Positions 9,400 to 18,358 of a stretch of 64,000 nt of DNA are shown one piece after another (the first letter of the stretch is position 1; the number at the start of each line of letters is the position of its first letter). The stretch covers positions 124,001 to 188,000 of the forward strand of contig CATWDJ010000002.1 of assembly GCA_958349535.1 (NCBI GenBank), read 5' to 3'. A program made the translations under genes and the position numbers. Under the pieces are notes generated by a model. That model saw only the letters and a list, made by a program, of their open reading frames with translations. It did no database searches and was not told where the DNA came from. The DNA comes from Maccoyibacter sp900556645. Its GTDB lineage: Bacteria; Bacillota; Clostridia; Lachnospirales; Lachnospiraceae.

Positions 9400-10614
9400 A
9401 TGAAAAGCTATTCCTATGTAGCTATAGAATCAGACGGAAAAGAGAAAAAAGGCAGTGTAGAAGCAGACAACGTGGAAAAGGCAGAGGCAAAGGTGCGAAG
9501 CATGGGACTGATTCCTTTGGAAATGAAGGAGCAGACCCGTTTGAGAGAAGACATCAGAAGCTCTAAGAAAAAGAAGGTTTCGCCCCGTGATTTAAGTGTG
9601 TTCTGCCGCCAGTTTGTCAGTATGTTGCGAGCCGGGGTTACCATTGTGGACGCTTTGGATATGTTAATCCAGCAGACGGAAAACAAGGTGCTGGCACAGG
9701 CAATCAGTGAAACTAAGCGTGAAATCGGAAAAGGAAGTACCCTTTCGGAGGCCATGAGGACACAGATAGATGTGTTCACCCCTATGCTGGTAAATATGAT
9801 AGAGGCCGGGGAAGGCAGCGGAAGTATCGATGCTTCCATGGACCGTATGGCAGTACAGTTTGAGAAGACTTCAAGACTGAACGGTTTGATTATAAAATCC
9901 ATGATATATCCCATTGTGTTAATGTGTGTGGCAGTAGTAATTCTGATTGTCACCGTAACCTATGTTATTCCGAGATATATGAAGATGTTTGAGGGATATG
10001 ATTTTAAGATGCCGGCATTAACGGTAGGTCTTATGAAAATGAGTGACTTCGTCATTGACCATGCAGTAATCATCATTGCCATCATTGTGGCAATCGTGTT
10101 TGGAATCCATAAATGGAAACAGACGGATGCAGGAAAGGAATTTTTCGGGAAATTGGCAATTAAGCTGCCGGTTTTTAAAAAGCTGAATATAAAAACCTAT
10201 GCATCTATGTTTTCCCGTACCTTAAGTACATTGCTTTTGGCAGGAATCCCAATGATGGATGCTCTGGACAATGTGGCAAAGACCATGAAGAATGTGCTTT
10301 ACCGGGAGGAGCTGCTTCGGGCAAAGGATGAGGTTTCCAAAGGAATCCCATTGTCAGAGCCGTTGAAAAGAGGGGGCATGTTTCCTCCTATGGTAGTACA
10401 TATGCTTTCTATCGGAGAGGAAACCGGAGAAATAGAGGCGATGCTGGATAAACTGGCAGATTATTATGACGAAGAAGTGGAAATGTCCACCCAGACCATT
10501 CTGGCATTTATGGAGCCTGTAATTATTATTTTCATGGCGGTTATCGTTGTAATTCTGATAGCTGCGATTATGGGACCGATGCTGACACTCTACAATGATG
10601 TGGGCAATTTGTAA
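9400..10614 (+). CDS. pilC: type IV pilus inner-membrane platform protein PilC/GspF
   Basis: Polytopic membrane protein that couples PilB/PilT to pilin insertion; 404 residues, the family's usual length. The N-terminal 60 residues (SYVAIESDGKEKKGSVEA) are the typical leader region. Two GspF domains follow, each with an FCRQFVSMLRAG- or FSRTLSTLLLAG-type start. Three hydrophobic segments are visible, near residues 170-190, 220-240 and 375-400. AAAGGAG precedes the ATG. The gene is in the same operon, 16 bases after pilT. Confidence 0.95.
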   Translation: MKSYSYVAIESDGKEKKGSVEADNVEKAEAKVRSMGLIPLEMKEQTRLREDIRSSKKKKVSPRDLSVFCRQFVSMLRAGVTIVDALDMLIQQTENKVLAQAISETKREIGKGSTLSEAMRTQIDVFTPMLVNMIEAGEGSGSIDASMDRMAVQFEKTSRLNGLIIKSMIYPIVLMCVAVVILIVTVTYVIPRYMKMFEGYDFKMPALTVGLMKMSDFVIDHAVIIIAIIVAIVFGIHKWKQTDAGKEFFGKLAIKLPVFKKLNIKTYASMFSRTLSTLLLAGIPMMDALDNVAKTMKNVLYREELLRAKDEVSKGIPLSEPLKRGGMFPPMVVHMLSIGEETGEIEAMLDKLADYYDEEVEMSTQTILAFMEPVIIIFMAVIVVILIAAIMGPMLTLYNDVGNL

Positions 10615-10743
10615 AATGCGATTCCTGTATCGATGCTGTAGTCCGTGGGACACAAAATAAGAGGGGTACAACAACGTATCTTCATCCGCAGGATAGGGCT
10701 GTGGATTTAAGATAAATATAATATGAAGAAGGAGAAAGACATT
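10615..10743 (+). promoter_or_regulatory. pilin leader region
   Basis: This 129-base gap is the largest inside the pilus operon and directly precedes the major pilin gene. It holds small inverted repeats (GTCC/GGAC near 10640 and ATCC-GCA-GGAT near 10690) and a TATAAT at 10717-10722 with no convincing -35 at 17 bases. No known riboswitch core was recognised. It may carry a weak internal promoter or an mRNA processing site to raise pilin level. That role is inferred from position only. Confidence 0.3.
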
Positions 10744-11217
10744 ATGAAAAGAGAGACAAAAAGAAGAAACAACAAAGGATTCTCATTAGTAGAATTAATC
10801 ATCGTTATTGCCATCATGGCAATCTTAGCAGGTATTTTGGCACCACAGTTTATCAAGTACATTAAAAAATCCAGAGTATCTACCGATATCCAGAATGCAC
10901 AGCAGATTGCAACCGCTATTAGTGCAGAGTATGCAGATGCAGGAGAGGAAACAACAGTAGCATTTACTAAAATTGATGCTACGAACGGAGACAAAGGATG
11001 GACAGGTAAAACCGCAGACGACAAGAAAAATCGAGCATTAAAAAATGTTCTTGGTGGAATCCCAAGTGTAAAAGCAGAAAGCGGAAAAGTTTTTGCATAT
11101 ACCGTTGGAACGGGTGGAACTGTTACCGTATATGTAGTGGCTGATGATGCAGAAAATGCAAATGATGCAGCTACTCTTTATCCAGAGATTACAGCAAACA
11201 GTACTTGGAAACAGTAA
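10744..11217 (+). CDS. pilA: major type IV pilin (prepilin)
   Basis: Structural subunit of the pilus fibre; 157-residue precursor. A short 12-residue basic leader ends in KG, followed by FSLVELIIVIAIMAILAG, a textbook class III signal with Glu at mature position 5 and an unmethylated Phe at position 1. Residues after 45 form the globular head, with no cysteine pair, so the head is not disulfide-closed. The ATG at 10744 is chosen because AAGGAG lies 11 bases upstream; an earlier ATG at 10723 would place this ribosome site inside the gene. It is followed by its own prepilin peptidase. Confidence 0.93.
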   Translation: MKRETKRRNNKGFSLVELIIVIAIMAILAGILAPQFIKYIKKSRVSTDIQNAQQIATAISAEYADAGEETTVAFTKIDATNGDKGWTGKTADDKKNRALKNVLGGIPSVKAESGKVFAYTVGTGGTVTVYVVADDAENANDAATLYPEITANSTWKQ

Positions 11218-11272
11218 TCCCTACATAACAAGTATTTAAGCATTTAATCATTACCATTTGGAAGGACAGAAC

Positions 11273-12028
11273 ATGGATCCGATACTGATATTCGCAGAAT
11301 GCATCATATTTCTTTTTGGCATTGTCATAGGAAGTTTTCTGAATGTGTGTATTTACCGCATTCCCAAGGGAGAGGACATTGTAAAGGTGAATTCCCATTG
11401 CATGAGCTGCGGATATCAGTTGAAATGGTATGACTTAGTCCCTATCCTAAGTTATATCTGTCTGGGAGGAAAATGCAGGAAATGCAAGACCAAGCTTTCC
11501 TGTCAGTATCCGCTCATTGAGGCAGCCAATGGTCTGTTATATGTGCTGATTTTTGCGGTCAACGGTCTGAATATAGAAAGCGGTCTGTATTCGTTGATGG
11601 CATCCGCATTGTTGGTATTGAGTGTAATTGATTTTCGCACATATGAGATTCCTTTTGGAATCAATGTGTTTATTTTTATTATAGCCATCATACATTTGGT
11701 ACTGGATGTTACAAATTGGAGTACCTACGTAATTGGCTTTTTTTCCGTCAGTACGTTTCTATACCTGATGTTTGTATTTTCACATGGAAAGGCAATCGGC
11801 GGAGGAGACATAAAATTAATGGCAGCGACAGGGATGATGTTAGGATGGAAAAAAATAATATTGGCATTTGTGTTAGGCTGTATTCTGGGTTCTGTAATAC
11901 ATTTACTGCGAATGAAAATTTCTAAGGCAGAACATGTATTGGCAATGGGACCCTATCTTGCATTAGGCATAATGATTGCAACACTGTGGGGAGACAGCCT
12001 GATACAGATGTATCTGAATCTCTGGTAG
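11273..12028 (+). CDS. pilD: prepilin peptidase / N-methyltransferase PilD
   Basis: Membrane aspartyl protease (A24 family) that cleaves prepilins after Gly and methylates the new N-terminus; 251 residues. The N-terminal zinc-type domain shows CMSC and CRKC pairs after the first membrane helix. Catalytic aspartates fit VIDFRTYEIP and GGGDIKLMAATG, the GxGD motif. About seven hydrophobic helices are visible. GAAGGA at 11261 fixes the ATG at 11273. Its substrates should be the pilin and the four pseudopilins in this same operon. Confidence 0.93.
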   Translation: MDPILIFAECIIFLFGIVIGSFLNVCIYRIPKGEDIVKVNSHCMSCGYQLKWYDLVPILSYICLGGKCRKCKTKLSCQYPLIEAANGLLYVLIFAVNGLNIESGLYSLMASALLVLSVIDFRTYEIPFGINVFIFIIAIIHLVLDVTNWSTYVIGFFSVSTFLYLMFVFSHGKAIGGGDIKLMAATGMMLGWKKIILAFVLGCILGSVIHLLRMKISKAEHVLAMGPYLALGIMIATLWGDSLIQMYLNLW

Positions 12029-12076
12029 AAAGCGTTTGCTTTCGTATCCGAATCCGTGGGGTTTTGATACCAAAAC
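12028..12076 (+). other. two short hairpins between pilD and pilM
   Basis: GAAAGC-GTTT-GCTTTC spans 12028-12043, starting on the last base of the pilD stop, and GTTTTG-ATAC-CAAAAC spans 12061-12076. Neither is followed by a T-tract, so they do not look like terminators. They could protect the 3' end of a processed upstream message or lower downstream expression. Confidence 0.35.
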
Positions 12077-12112
12077 AAATGAGAACAGCAGAAATAATAA
12101 GAGGTTAGACAT

Positions 12113-13798
12113 ATGGCAAATAGAGTAATCAGTATTGAAATCGGTCGTGAAGTGACCCATGTGGTGGAGACCGACTTCAAGGTAAAAAATCCAAAAGTAT
12201 ACGGCAGTTTTTCTTTTGCAACCCCTTCCAATGAAGGAGCAGAAGAGGGAAAAGTAGACGGAGAGGAATTTAAAAAGCGATTAGAAGAGGGATTAAAGGA
12301 AGGGAAAATCAAGACCCGGAAGGCGGTATTTTCCATTGCTTCCAGCAGAATTGCAAGCCGGGATGTGGTAATTCCTCATGTAAAAGAAAACCGTATTTCC
12401 GCCTTGCTGCACAGCAATTCCAAGGAATATTTTCCAGTGGATTTGGAGCAGTACCAGTTGTGCTATCGGATTTTAGAGCAACTGGAAGAGGGAAAAGAAA
12501 AGAAGTATAAGCTGATGGTGCTGGCAGTACCCAACAATTTGATTCAGTTTTATCAGAATCTGGCATCCCAGTGTAATTTGCAACTGACTGCTCTGGATTA
12601 TGTGGGAAATGCCACCACCCAGATGATGAAAAAACTGGTGGATAAAAGCCTTTATGCAGCGGTGAAGATTGATGAAGATGCCACCATGGTATCTGTTGTG
12701 AAAGATGGAAATATTATTTTACAGAGAAACTTTTCCTATGGAATTGAGGATGCGGTAAATGTCGTACAAAAATCCGGTATCTATGGAGAAAATTTAAGCT
12801 TTATGGAAGCTCTTGCAGTTATGAGAGAAAACAACTGTGTTTTTGCCGGGGAGGATTCTTCCCAAATGCAGGAGTTACAGGAAGATATTCAGGAAGCCTT
12901 TCGTGCCATAGAGGGAAATGTTTCCAGAACCATGAATTTTTATACCTCCAATAACGGCGGAGAAGAGATTGAAGAGATTATGCTCTATGGTCTGGGTGCA
13001 GATATTATGGGTCTGACAGAGCTTTTGAGCGAAAATCTCAGTGCAAAGATAGTCAGCGGAGAACTTACGGAAAATATTCCGAGGGAAAAGTCCGACACTA
13101 ACAAAGATTATCATCCATTGGCGTATCTGTCTTGTCTTGGGGCAATGATAAGTCCTATGGAGTTTAAATTTTCCGATGGAGAGGAAAGAGGACATAAGGC
13201 AAAAAGTAAAGAAAAAAAATCAGCAGATTTTTATGCAAAAAAGGTTCTGGGAGGCTGTATTATAGCAGCAGTGGTACTGGTGCTGGCAGTGGTACCTAAG
13301 TTTGTTTATTTAAAAGTAAAAAATGCACAGCTTCAAAAAGAAAGAAATCAGCAGAACTATCTGATGGAATTATACGAAGAACATCAGGCTACGGAAGAGG
13401 ATTTGAAGAAGGCAAAGCAGCTTTATGAGGGAACCGTAACCACCACCAATGGTATGGGAGATTTTTGGGCGGAGATGGAAGAGAATATGCCTAGCAGCAT
13501 TCGGATTAACTCTTTTACTTCGGATTCCGAGAAAGCAACCATAGAGATTGTAGTTGCCTCTAAGAAAGAGGCAGCCAAGGTACTGGAAGCATTTTCAGAA
13601 TTTAAAACACTGGAGTCTTTTAAGATTTCTGAGATTGTGGATGTCAGTGATGAGGTGGGAAATTCAGGTGTAACCTTTACCCTGGAGTGTTACTATGTGA
13701 ATGGAACCGGGGAAGACGGAAAGGATACGGAAACCACAGTAGATGAGGATGTGGATACCCTTACCAGCGGGGAAGCAGAGCAGGAGGCAGGAGAATGA
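12113..13798 (+). CDS. pilM: PilM-PilN fusion, type IV pilus alignment complex
   Basis: Residues 1-350 are a PilM-type actin-like ATPase fold (start RVISIEIGREVTHVVE), normally a separate cytoplasmic protein of about 350 residues. A hydrophobic segment near 380-400 (GCIIAAVVLVLAVVPKFVYL), a coiled-coil stretch and a ferredoxin-like domain then follow, the layout of PilN. No separate pilN gene is present, which supports a fusion. PilM binds the PilN tail and links to PilB in the alignment complex; here the two would be covalently joined. The end overlaps the next gene by four bases. The PilM identity is strong and the PilN part is inferred from topology and order. Confidence 0.82.
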   Translation: MANRVISIEIGREVTHVVETDFKVKNPKVYGSFSFATPSNEGAEEGKVDGEEFKKRLEEGLKEGKIKTRKAVFSIASSRIASRDVVIPHVKENRISALLHSNSKEYFPVDLEQYQLCYRILEQLEEGKEKKYKLMVLAVPNNLIQFYQNLASQCNLQLTALDYVGNATTQMMKKLVDKSLYAAVKIDEDATMVSVVKDGNIILQRNFSYGIEDAVNVVQKSGIYGENLSFMEALAVMRENNCVFAGEDSSQMQELQEDIQEAFRAIEGNVSRTMNFYTSNNGGEEIEEIMLYGLGADIMGLTELLSENLSAKIVSGELTENIPREKSDTNKDYHPLAYLSCLGAMISPMEFKFSDGEERGHKAKSKEKKSADFYAKKVLGGCIIAAVVLVLAVVPKFVYLKVKNAQLQKERNQQNYLMELYEEHQATEEDLKKAKQLYEGTVTTTNGMGDFWAEMEENMPSSIRINSFTSDSEKATIEIVVASKKEAAKVLEAFSEFKTLESFKISEIVDVSDEVGNSGVTFTLECYYVNGTGEDGKDTETTVDEDVDTLTSGEAEQEAGE

Positions 13799-14460
13799 AA
13801 CGAGAAGTATCAGAGAGAGAAAAAACGATGCTATGTTACCTGATAGGAATTCTGGTAGTTGTGTGTGCATTCATGTTTGTATTCCGCCCCCTTCGGACCA
13901 AGAATGTGGAGTTGGGAAAGCGACAGGATATGTTGGAGAGCGAATTGGAAACTCTGCGGAAAATCAAAGAGAATGAAAGCCGGTATAAGGCAGATATCAA
14001 ACAGAATCAAAAGGAATGTGACAAATATTATGACCAGTTCCCAGCAATGGTAACGGCTCAAGATCAGATTTTATATGCATCGGATTTGGAGAATCGTTTT
14101 GGAAGTATGCAGATTAGTTTAATAACTTTAGATGAAGCAGAGTATGTGACCGGGGTGGATGAGGATGCTATTTGTTTGTATCGTTCTCCGGTAAGCATGG
14201 AGTACAAAATAGGATATGAGGATGTAAAAAACTTTTTAAATACCTTGTCCGAGGAAAAGACCAGAAAATCCATTGACAAGATTACCTTGACTTTTGATTC
14301 GGCAAGCGGAGGGCTTATCGGAACCATGGACATGAATTCCTATTATCTGACGGGAACAGGCAAGACCTATACGCCGCCAAATCTGGATGATGTATTGACG
14401 GGAACCACAAACCTGTTTAATGTGAACGGGCTCCCGGTGGAACAGTCTACGGAAGAATAG
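13795..14460 (+). CDS. pilO: PilO-like type IV pilus alignment protein
   Basis: A 221-residue bitopic membrane protein: short basic cytoplasmic tail, one membrane helix near residues 15-32, a coiled-coil region (about 38-75), then an alpha/beta domain. This is the PilO plan, and the gene sits directly after PilM-PilN as pilO does elsewhere, overlapping by ATGA. Sequence motifs of PilO are weak, so the call rests mainly on topology and context. It would pair with the PilN part of the upstream fusion outside the membrane. Confidence 0.72.
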   Translation: MKREVSEREKTMLCYLIGILVVVCAFMFVFRPLRTKNVELGKRQDMLESELETLRKIKENESRYKADIKQNQKECDKYYDQFPAMVTAQDQILYASDLENRFGSMQISLITLDEAEYVTGVDEDAICLYRSPVSMEYKIGYEDVKNFLNTLSEEKTRKSIDKITLTFDSASGGLIGTMDMNSYYLTGTGKTYTPPNLDDVLTGTTNLFNVNGLPVEQSTEE

Positions 14461-14494
14461 GGAAATGTGAGAAGAAATGAGAGGAGGGAAGCAC

Positions 14495-15568
14495 ATGAAG
14501 CAGGATAATCGTGGAGCCACATTGATTGAAATATTGGTTGCCATGGCAATATTAGCTATTTGTGCCCTTCCTCTTTTTAAATCTTTGATTTTATCAGCCC
14601 AGACCAATGTAAAAGCCAGAGAACATCTTTCAGCCACCACCGCAGCAGAATCTGTGATAGAGGAGATGAAGTCGGATGGCATGGAGAAGTTCCTGCGGGA
14701 GAATCAGGGCAACGAGGATATCACAGATGTAGAGAAAATCACAGAAGCCGGTGCGGTGACAGGTTATCGCTTTACCTACCCTGATTATGAAGTGGATGGT
14801 AAGGGATACGAGGTAAAGGTGGAAGTGAGACCTTACCGGAATACTGATGAGGGAGCAGAAGATTACAATTCCAAAGAGATTTCTGATTTATACCGTATGG
14901 ATTTGCGTACAGACGGTATTTATGTTCAGGATGAGAAAACCATGGCAAATGATTTTGTGAAACTGGTTTCAGAAGGAGTTTTTGAAGCAGAGCAGCGAGA
15001 CACGGTGTTATCAGGATTGGATATGGAGTGGAAGTATACCATTGGCAGCAGCAATGATGTGCAGACCATAGACCAGAATGTAACATACAGCTATAACGAA
15101 ACGTTAGTGGGAGAGCATGAATCGATTCTCTATGACGGTTCTCATGCAGATGGAAAATTAAAAAATCTGTATATTTGTTTTATTCCAAACAAGTCTAACA
15201 CCATTACCATAGTAGACAAAGAGGACTATCCCCTTACGGTATATCTGATTAAGCAGGGAACCTCCAAGGCAAAGGTAAAAATAAATATTATAGGAAATAC
15301 ACCGATTACCCAACTGGGGGAAAAGGAAGATGCGGATTTCAACAAGGGAGTTCGTATAAGAACTAATCTTACATCAGAGGATGAGGCGGAATATCACTAT
15401 ATAAGGGGAAGTTCAGATACCAAGCTGACGGCAGGTCAGTTACAGGAAAATTTCGGATTAAAAGAATTGGACGGGGCAAAGGTACAGACCCGATTATATG
15501 ATATTGATATTACAGTCAGCAGAAATGGAAAAGAGATTACCACATTAAGCGGAACAGCCAGCAGGTAG
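14495..15568 (+). CDS. PilV-like minor pseudopilin
   Basis: A 357-residue protein with a class III leader: DNRG followed by ATLIEILVAMAILAICALPLF, with Glu at mature position 5. This start and the AESVIEEMKSDG region resemble PilV/GspI-type pseudopilins, but the protein is longer than the usual 130-200 residues. The extra C-terminal part is beta-rich and unassigned. GAGGAGGG at 14481-14488 fixes the ATG at 14495; an ATG at 14477 lies upstream of that site. It is the first of four consecutive minor pilin genes. Minor pilins of this set prime assembly and cap the fibre tip. Confidence 0.78.
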   Translation: MKQDNRGATLIEILVAMAILAICALPLFKSLILSAQTNVKAREHLSATTAAESVIEEMKSDGMEKFLRENQGNEDITDVEKITEAGAVTGYRFTYPDYEVDGKGYEVKVEVRPYRNTDEGAEDYNSKEISDLYRMDLRTDGIYVQDEKTMANDFVKLVSEGVFEAEQRDTVLSGLDMEWKYTIGSSNDVQTIDQNVTYSYNETLVGEHESILYDGSHADGKLKNLYICFIPNKSNTITIVDKEDYPLTVYLIKQGTSKAKVKINIIGNTPITQLGEKEDADFNKGVRIRTNLTSEDEAEYHYIRGSSDTKLTAGQLQENFGLKELDGAKVQTRLYDIDITVSRNGKEITTLSGTASR

Positions 15569-15576
15569 GGATTGGA

Positions 15577-17805
15577 ATGAAATTAAAAGAAAACAATAAG
15601 GGTATGTCGTTGATAATGGTAATTACAGCAGTGGCACTGGTAACTCTGTTAGTAACGGTTATTTTGACACTTGTTATGTATAATTTCCAGATGAAGACAG
15701 CAAATACCCGGTCAAAAAATAATTTTTATAATGCAGAAAAGGTATTGGACGAGATTCGTCTGGGATTACAGAGCGATGTGTCGGATGCCATGTCTCAGGC
15801 GTATGTGGAAACTATGACCAACTATGCAGCAACCAATGAAGAACGGGCAAAACGAACAGAAGAATTTAACGATACTTATATTGAAATTTTAAGAGAGCGT
15901 CTGGAATCGGATGCCCAAATCCAATATTATGATATAGACTATCTGTTGGGATTTCTGGACAAAGAGGTAAGGGAGAATACAGCTTTAGAGGCAGTGGAGG
16001 GAAAAACTCCCGCACTGGTGGTCAGTGACCACGGCTTAACATTGAAGAATCTCCATCTCAGCTATCAGGATTCCAAGGGATATTTGTCTCAGGTGACCAC
16101 AGATATTCAGATTAAGTATCCTCAGATGGACTTTACCCAGAGTGAGTCCTATCCAAATGTCTTACAGTATGCGATTATCGCACAGGGCGGAATCGAAGTG
16201 CCAAGCCAGACCTCTAAGGTAACCATCGCAGGAAGTCTCTACGCAGGCGGCAGCGGAAACAGTCTGCTGATAGAAAATGGAAATGACATGTTGGTTGAGC
16301 CCAAAAATGATGTGATTATTGCAAACACCCTAAAAGTGGGTTCGGGAGCCGAATTTGAGGGAGGAGAGAAGGTTTCTCTCTGGACAAAAGATTTGGAGGC
16401 AGCAGATGCTTCTAAGCTGACACTCAAGGGAAGTACATATGTAAAAAATGATTTAACTTTGGAAGGCGGAACCGATGTAACCATCAGCGGAGATTACTAT
16501 GGATTTGGAAATCCAAAGACGGCGGAGAAGGCAAAAAATGCAGATGCCAAGATTCAGAGTGATATACAGAAGGCTCCGGCAGATTTCAGCAGTGCCATTC
16601 TTGTGAATGCCCTTGGAGGCTCGGGAAAGGCAAAATTGAATCTAAAGGGAGTGAACAATCTGGTTCTGGCAGGAAATGCCTATGTGGGAGAAAGCAAGGT
16701 AATGATGGGCGAATCCCTGACCGTAAAGAGTAATCAGATTGCATATCTGGTGCCGGAAAGCTGTATGGGAACCTCTAATCCTATGACGCCTAAGATGCGG
16801 AATGACCTTATGACATCAGCGGGAGTAGATACCTCAGACTCAGCAGCTGTGGCAGATTGGGATATTGTATACAAAAATCAGCTTTTGACAAAGGTAAAGG
16901 CGGCAGTTTCTTCAGATGTAGTCAGTGTGGATATGATGTCCAACGGAAAACAGTACTATTATTATATGCGGTTTGACAATGCCAAGGCTGCCAGCAATTA
17001 TTTCAGCAGTTATTTCTCCGGTTCGGGAGGAAATAAATTAAAGGATTATCTGGCATTGTATGTGGATGAGCAGGAGCTTACCATTAACAGGAATTCTATT
17101 TCCAAGAAAACCTTAAACGGAAATATCTTGGTCTATGATGAGAATGGAATCTCTTCTATTGGCGATACCATCACGGCAGGAAGTGATTTGTCGGATGATG
17201 AGGAATATCAAAAGAAGGAGATTAGCTGGCAGGAGATGTTCGCCTCCTATAATACCAATCTGACCATCAGTTATGATGATTTATCCTCGGCACAGAAGCA
17301 TCGTACCGTGTATAAAAATCTGGTGAAGGATACCAATCTTTTTCAAGAGGCGGGAAACAGCGGATGGTTTTTGTTTACACAGGAGAAGGAAGAGGGAACT
17401 GAGACTTACGGAGCTTACATTACCAATAATACCTCTGATACTTTAGTGGTGGACGAGGACTTTATCAGCAGAGCACCTTCCGGTGCCAAGATTCGCATGA
17501 TTATCGCAGCAGGAGATGTAAAGCTGACTACGGATTTTACGGGAACGATTATTGCAGGCGGAAAAGTGACCATAGCTTCCTCTACGGCAACGCTGAATTG
17601 CTCCAGTAAACCGTTGGAGGTGGCAAATCTCATTGCGGGAGGAACCTTCCACAGTACCGATGAGGAGAAAGCGAAGCTGAAACTGGAAAGCTATCTGACC
17701 GACGCAGAACGTTATATCGGAAGAGTATCAGAAATGGTAAAAGGTACAGATAATCGGATAAGACCGGAAAATCTGGTGGTTTATACCAACTGGTCGAAAG
17801 AATAA
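15577..17805 (+). CDS. large PilX/GspK-like pseudopilin with predicted beta-solenoid
   Basis: A 742-residue protein beginning MKLKENNKG then MSLIMVITAVALVTLL. Mature position 5 is Met, not Glu, as expected for PilX/GspK-type members that sit at the pilus tip. After a helical segment (about 50-200) comes a long stretch (about 205-400 and again 640-700) of short beta-strand-like repeats rich in G-S/T-x-V/L, such as VTIAGSLYAGG and VTISGDYYGFG. This resembles bactofilin-type or adhesin beta-solenoids. Family proteins are usually 200-350 residues, so the extension is unusual. A tip-adhesin role is an inference. It lies eight bases after the PilV-like gene. Confidence 0.72.
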   Translation: MKLKENNKGMSLIMVITAVALVTLLVTVILTLVMYNFQMKTANTRSKNNFYNAEKVLDEIRLGLQSDVSDAMSQAYVETMTNYAATNEERAKRTEEFNDTYIEILRERLESDAQIQYYDIDYLLGFLDKEVRENTALEAVEGKTPALVVSDHGLTLKNLHLSYQDSKGYLSQVTTDIQIKYPQMDFTQSESYPNVLQYAIIAQGGIEVPSQTSKVTIAGSLYAGGSGNSLLIENGNDMLVEPKNDVIIANTLKVGSGAEFEGGEKVSLWTKDLEAADASKLTLKGSTYVKNDLTLEGGTDVTISGDYYGFGNPKTAEKAKNADAKIQSDIQKAPADFSSAILVNALGGSGKAKLNLKGVNNLVLAGNAYVGESKVMMGESLTVKSNQIAYLVPESCMGTSNPMTPKMRNDLMTSAGVDTSDSAAVADWDIVYKNQLLTKVKAAVSSDVVSVDMMSNGKQYYYYMRFDNAKAASNYFSSYFSGSGGNKLKDYLALYVDEQELTINRNSISKKTLNGNILVYDENGISSIGDTITAGSDLSDDEEYQKKEISWQEMFASYNTNLTISYDDLSSAQKHRTVYKNLVKDTNLFQEAGNSGWFLFTQEKEEGTETYGAYITNNTSDTLVVDEDFISRAPSGAKIRMIIAAGDVKLTTDFTGTIIAGGKVTIASSTATLNCSSKPLEVANLIAGGTFHSTDEEKAKLKLESYLTDAERYIGRVSEMVKGTDNRIRPENLVVYTNWSKE

Positions 17806-17815
17806 GGGAGCAAAT

Positions 17816-18358
17816 ATGAAGAATAACAGAGGATTTTCCCTGATAGAATTGATTGTAGTGATTGCAATTATGACAATTCTTGCGGGAATGATAATTGGAT
17901 ACACCGGAGCGGTGGGTTCCAGAAGAGTCAACAAATGTACATCCCTTATGGATGGAGCAATGAAAAAAGCCAGAGTGGATACCATGACGAAAAGCGATAC
18001 CTGCGGGGTACGTTTTTATCAGGAGAACGGCATTTATTATGCAGACATTGTGGGAGAGGAAGTTAAGGATGGAGCCGTCGGATATAAGACCAGAGAAAAG
18101 GTGAACTTGGGACAGGCAGGAGATATTACAATTACTTTGTGCAATGCATCGGGAACCGATAAAGAAGTGCTTGCAGACAATGATGAGAATTCATATATTC
18201 TGATAAAATATGCACGGGGAACAGGAGCAGTTACCGCTATCCGAACAGGACGGGACAGCTTTGACAGAACAGACAGAACTCAGATTTTTATTGATAGAGG
18301 AGAGAAGACCAAGTGTATCGAAATCGTTCCGGAGACAGGAAAACATACCGTAATATAG
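17816..18358 (+). CDS. GspH/FimT-like pseudopilin
   Basis: A 180-residue pseudopilin with leader MKNNRG and mature start FSLIELIVVIAIMTILAGM, Glu at position 5. The head begins after residue 35 and has the alternating-strand pattern of GspH/FimT proteins (GVRFYQENGIYYADIVG). It starts ten bases after the large PilX-like gene, with GGGAGC just upstream, and its last 46 bases overlap the next gene. A role in priming and initiating the pilus tip is known for the family. Confidence 0.82.
   Translation: MKNNRGFSLIELIVVIAIMTILAGMIIGYTGAVGSRRVNKCTSLMDGAMKKARVDTMTKSDTCGVRFYQENGIYYADIVGEEVKDGAVGYKTREKVNLGQAGDITITLCNASGTDKEVLADNDENSYILIKYARGTGAVTAIRTGRDSFDRTDRTQIFIDRGEKTKCIEIVPETGKHTVI

Noticed and set aside
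10615..10743. c-di-GMP riboswitch before the pilin gene
   Set aside because: Considered because pilA leaders in Clostridioides have one, but no recognisable class I or II core was found.
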